Shown: positions 14,592-17,866 of the stretch, piece by piece
Position numbering within the stretch: the first letter of the stretch is position 1
How the letters are laid out: each line of letters opens with the position of its first letter
Assembly (NCBI GenBank): GCA_001969505.1
Contig: LSSK01001110.1
Span: 1 to 17,866, forward strand
Source: Zancudomyces culisetae
Lineage: Eukaryota; Kickxellomycota; Harpellomycetes; Harpellales; Legeriomycetaceae
Length of the DNA stretch: 17,866 bases
Reading direction: 5' to 3'
Translations under genes and position numbers: made by a program
Notes under the pieces: model-generated
Databases searched by the model: none
The model's input: the letters and a program-made list of their open reading frames with translations, nothing else
What the model was told of the DNA's origin: nothing

Positions 14592-16639
14592 ATGGTTCAA
14601 AGGGAACGCAAAAGGATAAAAGTATTAGCTCCACTTAAAATAGTAAGCAGCGATAGCAATTGCCAAAAAGAACAGGAATATCAACAAGAGAAAATCGAGG
14701 CATTATATAAATCTCTGTCAGAAAGACTTAGGAATGTCAAGCATACGTTAAAACGAAATATTTGCATCTACAACAGCTGCAATCCTAGGGAACAAAGGGT
14801 CTCAAATGTTGAAAATCGAGGTGAATTTTTACAATCATTTTATTTTAGCATCTTGAAAAACGAAAGGATGGGGGAAGAAGAAGAGAGTGATATATTGAAA
14901 ATAGCTAAAAGGTATAAAGTCACAATATAAAATGTTGTTTTTAATATTTTAGGAGGTAGACGATACGTGAAACGAACGAAAATGGATGTAATTCTAAGAG
15001 ATCCCATTCCAAGCGTTTATCACAATGGGTTTGGAAATCGAAAAGAGAAAAGATGCAAGAGCGCTGTTGGTAGCAAATTTAAAAGCTCATGTTTTAGAGA
15101 GAATAGAAACTTGGAAGCACAATACGATGATAACTTAAAGGAACTGAAGGCAGATAATAACAGGCTTGTTTTAGGTAAGAAGCTGGAAAGATAATACGGG
15201 GGGGTGATATTACAAAGGTGTCAGGAAGTGACCTCTCTTTCCCTCCAGTGAGGAGTGGTGGTGGAGAAGGTAAATTGTAGTATATGTGTGGTTTTGGAGC
15301 GAAGAAAGAAGGTGGTATAGGGGGGGGAACATGTTTATTACAAAGTCGCTTATAAATAAACGCTAAAACCAATAGAGGAAGGTTTTGAGGACGACAGGAC
15401 AAGAATATCAAAAAAAAATAAGGAGGAAAAGAAGAATAGTTGCAATGCGGTTGAATGGAGAGGTAAAAGACTCAAGATTCCAGGCACGCGATTATTTGAG
15501 GATCTATCTATAATACAGGAAGCCGATGGTAAGAAAAATTCTTATTTTAAATATCATAGTGTGGGTATACCCCCGTTTTTTTAATATAAATATTGATTTA
15601 TCAACTTGAAAAAATAATAGCGGAGCCAAAAATTACCGATAATAGCATGGAAGTGGAGTTGGAACAGAATAAAAAAAAGGTGATATATACAGCTAAATAC
15701 AGAGTTATGATGTGTTTTTTGCTTTTTGCGACAAATGACAATAAACCTTAGTGATGTGGTTGTTTATTTAGATTTTTTGACAAACTAAAATAGAAGAGTG
15801 AAAACGAAGGTAATGGTGAGAAAAGAGGCAGCAACGGTGGTGAAAAGGAAGAAGAAAAAAGCGACAAAGGCTTGGGTAAGCTTCAGCCAGATATTTTAGA
15901 TTTGCTTTCAAGCGCCAGAAAGTCCAGAAAAGTAACTTATTTAAAGCTGGATCCATTTCCAAAATACCAACCTCAAAATGGTCGTGAAGGTGGAATAGAT
16001 CGTAGAGCCAACACTGGTAATTCGCTGATGAAAACGGTGAAAAAGCTAATGAACACTCCACAGCCTTCAAAAAAGCCAGGTGGACATCATTTTTATAGCA
16101 AGCTGGATGATGTTGATGGCGATAATAACAACAGTGCCAACACCGGAAATGGGATTGAAAGCTTGCTTTTGAATTACGGAAAGGGCGAAAGACATTCACT
16201 AGCATCGCCATGTGGAAAGAGAGGTTTGTACAGCAAACGGTTGCTCAAGTATCCACCTAGCGATTCTCCCAAAAATTGTGTTGCTAACAACAGCAAGAGT
16301 AGTAGTAGTGGTGGTGGTGGTAGTGGTAGTGGTGATCATGGGAGAGGAAAGAGTGGTGAGATTGTTGTGCCTAAAAGCGGCGAAGGTTTTGGGGAATACA
16401 ATACTAGCCCAATTAACAGACATTCTCGAATCCTTGTTGAAGATACGTTTGCTGGGCAAATGGGTTTAGGAACTGGGGCTACCACCAAACCAGGTGCGGG
16501 TAATGTTGATATTCGAGGTTCTTTGTTTTTGAGCTGCAACGAGAATAGCAATTATGAAAAGCGACTAAATAATACGGTGAGCAGAGATAAAAGCAAGCGA
16601 AGAAACAATTGGGATATAGAAAACGACTGGCCCCTGTAG
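14592..16639 (+). CDS. Unrecognised five-exon gene, probably nuclear protein
   Basis: Best model: exons 14592-14886, 14953-15174, 15376-15528, 15621-15679 and 15794-16639. All phases agree, giving 524 residues. The N-terminus is basic (RERKRIK) with a likely coiled coil (EQEYQQEKIEALYKSLSERL, about 26-55). Then comes a charged middle (RRYVKRTKMDVILRDP; VEWRGKRLKIPGTRLFEDL; a Glu/Lys-rich, low-complexity stretch near 240-270). A conserved-looking patch follows (LQPDILDLLSSARKSRKVTY, about 273-292), then Gly/Ser runs near 390-405, and the end KRRNNWDIENDWPL. Basic clusters suggest nuclear location. I do not recognise the family. Shugoshin was considered (coiled coil plus R-x-S-R-x-V-x-Y), but the coiled coil lacks its Asn-rich core and the motif is not C-terminal. 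Many introns would fit a low-expressed, perhaps meiotic gene; that is inference. The first donor is the least certain boundary. Confidence 0.6.
14887..14952 (+). other. Intron 1 of the five-exon gene
   Basis: Removes the TAA at 14928-14930 that separates two same-frame open stretches. The preferred donor is GTGATATAT (14887), identical to the intron 4 donor; the acceptor is TATTTTAG after a T-rich tract. In-phase alternatives are GTGAAT at 14821 with the same acceptor, or GTATAA at 14912 with the TAG ending at 14959. The boundary is therefore uncertain although an intron here is likely. Confidence 0.45.
15175..15375 (+). other. Intron 2 of the five-exon gene
   Basis: 201 nt, donor GTAAGA, acceptor CCAATAG, phase 1 on both sides. 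It contains pure G7 (15198-15204) and G8 (15320-15327) runs and several stops. CTAAAAC lies only a few bases before the acceptor. Confidence 0.7.
15529..15620 (+). other. Intron 3 of the five-exon gene
   Basis: 92 nt, donor GTAAGA, acceptor AATAATAG, phase 1. TATTGAT near 15591 is a possible branch site. The exon before it (IPGTRLFEDLSIIQEAD) ends exactly at the donor. Confidence 0.7.
15680..15793 (+). other. Intron 4 of the five-exon gene
   Basis: 114 nt, donor GTGATATAT, acceptor AAAATAG, phase 0. The preceding exon is only 59 nt. An earlier TATTTAG at 15770 leads to stops in all three phases, so the later acceptor is required. Confidence 0.6.
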
Positions 16640-16800
16640 GCTCTTTGTAAAAGTAGGGATGACTTTTTTTTCATCTAGCACATTTACATATGAATAGAGT
16701 GTGGATGGTAACATTGGATGTCCCTGCTTGGCTATAAAATTTTCATTAACAGTGATTATATATTTAATTACATCTTCGATTACTCGACGAGTGCATTCTT

Positions 16801-16814
16801 GTGTGTGTGTGTGT
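16801..16814. repeat. (GT)7 microsatellite
   Basis: Seven uninterrupted GT units in the 3' flank of the five-exon gene. It is a simple repeat. Confidence 0.85.
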
Positions 16815-17113
16815 CAATACCGAATGGCTATAGATAGGCATCTTGTTTTTTTCTTTCTTTTGGTTATTTAGCCAATCTGATTTTTCTTTTCTACTGGAGC
16901 ATGTCCTGTGTATTTAGCCAGTATATTTAGAAGTTGTACAAAAGAAAGAGAATAATTCTAAACAACAATTCACAACCACTTATGCTTATGTCTGTGATTT
17001 GCGATATCAGAATCGAACTAGTAGAATGATTTGAAAACTACACTGGGTGATGGGGGGGAGTAGCAGTTTTTGTTTTTTGTTTATCAAGTTTTAGAAAAAA
17101 AAGAGGGAGTGGG

Positions 17114-17145
17114 AAGGATGGAAGGATGGAAGGATGGAAGGATGG
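17114..17145. repeat. 8-bp purine-rich tandem repeat (AAGGATGG)4
   Basis: Four perfect copies of AAGGATGG followed by AGGGG, in noncoding DNA between two converging genes. The strand is almost all purine apart from one T per unit. It is probably a variable minisatellite. Confidence 0.9.
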
Positions 17146-17311
17146 AGGGGAAGTACATCACTGTATACCATTGAACTACTAATAACAAGGTGTGATGGCA
17201 TCTTAGCATAAGTGTGTAATGAATAGTAATGTTTGTATTTTATTACAGTTCAGAAAAAGAAAAGTATTAAAAGACAATAACTAAATTGACTGAAATAATA
17301 GAAAAAAAAGT

Positions 17312-17866
17312 TTAACAGGCTCCTTCGCAGGAGACAATGTAATCGATGGCTTTTTGCACAGTGTTGATAGCATCGGCATCGTCGTCTGGAATTTCAACAG
17401 AGAATTCCTCTTCGATGGCCATAACAACTTCGACAGTGTCCAAGCTGTCCAAGCCCAGATCCTTTGTGAATTCGGCGGTTTCGGAAATCTAGTATATTTG
17501 AATTATGTTTAGATCACATCAGTTTGGTTGGAATTGAGCGTAGAGTTAGCGTTTCTCTCGTCCTTTTATTTTTTTTCTTTCTTCCATTTGTATAACGAAC
17601 ACATGATGTAATAAAGTGCATATAGATTGGATTATATTGGATTGGAATGATAGATTTTAAAAATGAAATCTGAGAGAGAAAAATAAAAATAAAAGAAAAC
17701 TTACATTTTCTTGCTTGACTTTGTCAAAATCCTTCAAGACCGCAAAGATTCTATCTCTAATGTCATCTCGGGTTAGGGCACCACCACCGGAATAGAGACG
17801 AACGTTGCTCAAGTTGAAATTTGTGTAGGATGTAGTTGGCAAACGGGATGTCTTTGGCTTTGAAAG
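17312..17866 (-). CDS. ACP1: Mitochondrial acyl carrier protein (5' partial, one intron)
   Basis: Exons on the minus strand are 17866-17705 (5' end beyond the window) and 17488-17312. The visible 112 residues include the end of the presequence with VRLYS (R-x-Y-S processing site), then the ACP fold ([20 protein letters not shown]) and the signature [20 protein letters not shown]. The serine of DSL receives 4'-phosphopantetheine. Acp1 carries acyl chains for mitochondrial fatty acid and lipoate synthesis. It also acts as a structural partner of LYR proteins in Fe-S cluster and respiratory complex assembly, and in complex I where present. The C-terminus [11 protein letters not shown], with two cysteines, is not a general family feature. 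The 5' end and start codon are outside the window. Confidence 0.96.
17489..17704 (-). other. ACP1 intron
   Basis: 216 nt, phase 0, donor GTAAGT, acceptor ATACTAG on the minus strand. GCTAACT (about 17545) or ATCTAAAC, closer to the acceptor, could be the branch site. It interrupts the ACP domain between KVKQEN and ISETAEF, just before the DSL signature. Confidence 0.92.

Larger units (their letters stand above)
16640..17311. other. Convergent intergenic region with simple repeats
   Basis: 3' flanks of the five-exon gene and of ACP1. It contains a GT microsatellite (16801-16814), G7 (17052-17058) and an 8-bp tandem repeat (17114-17145). A B-box-like AGTTCGATTCT on the minus strand near 17015 has no matching T-stem. 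No gene is seen. Confidence 0.55.

Noticed and set aside
16299-16335. AGT/GGT run as an independent microsatellite
   Set aside because: It lies in frame within exon 5 and encodes a Ser/Gly-rich linker; there is no reason to treat it as a separate element.
14592-16639. Shugoshin identity for the five-exon gene
   Set aside because: A coiled coil and an R-x-S-R-x-V-x-Y patch are suggestive, but the typical N-terminal core is absent, the patch is central rather than C-terminal, and no other SGO features are seen.
16990-17045. tRNA-like B-box (AGTTCGATTCT) on the minus strand
   Set aside because: The flanking bases do not pair into a T-stem and no A-box or acceptor stem is visible upstream.

Overview
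This window looks like nuclear DNA of an ascomycete yeast (Saccharomycotina). It is AT-rich and gene-sparse, with eukaryotic genes, spliceosomal introns (GTAAGT or GTAAGA donors, ATAG-type acceptors) and no bacterial signals. CTG falls at invariant leucines of the SNF2 ATPase (codon 425, nt 4182-4184, in RLLLTGTPLQ), so the standard genetic code is likely and the CUG-Ser or CUG-Ala clades are unlikely. Mitochondrial proteins carry an R-x-Y-S presequence cleavage motif. I cannot name the species. One gene appears to have five exons, which is many for a budding yeast.

Layout. The left edge holds the 3' end of a Ser/Thr/Pro-rich protein (3-287). Next are two same-strand chromatin genes: a two-exon gene with a BCL7/Rtt102-like N-terminus and a very acidic tail (1025-2111), and a FUN30-type SNF2 remodeller (2910-5363). 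After a possible small minus-strand gene (5788-6216) and a suggestive gene-relic region (6386-6669), a 1084-residue Ser/Thr/Asn-rich, mucin-like protein follows, with an 8-residue tandem repeat and three Lys-Arg sites (6930-10184).

The right half holds YPD1, the phosphorelay histidine phosphotransfer protein (11587-12167, one intron). Convergent with it is a small mitochondrial single-span membrane protein (13194-12928, minus). A faint two-exon candidate (13509-13806) comes next, then an unrecognised basic/acidic, probably nuclear protein of about 524 residues assembled from five exons (14592-16639). The mitochondrial acyl carrier protein ACP1 (minus, one intron) runs off the right edge.

Functionally the window is a mixture rather than a cluster: chromatin remodelling, osmo/oxidative two-component signalling, cell surface, and mitochondrial lipoate/Fe-S/respiratory biogenesis. 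The points most worth a second look are the BCL7-like gene beside FUN30, the codon-use switch inside FUN30, the mucin-like gene with no visible signal peptide and a possible relic upstream, the five-exon gene, and recurrent pure G/C homopolymers confined to introns and intergenic DNA.
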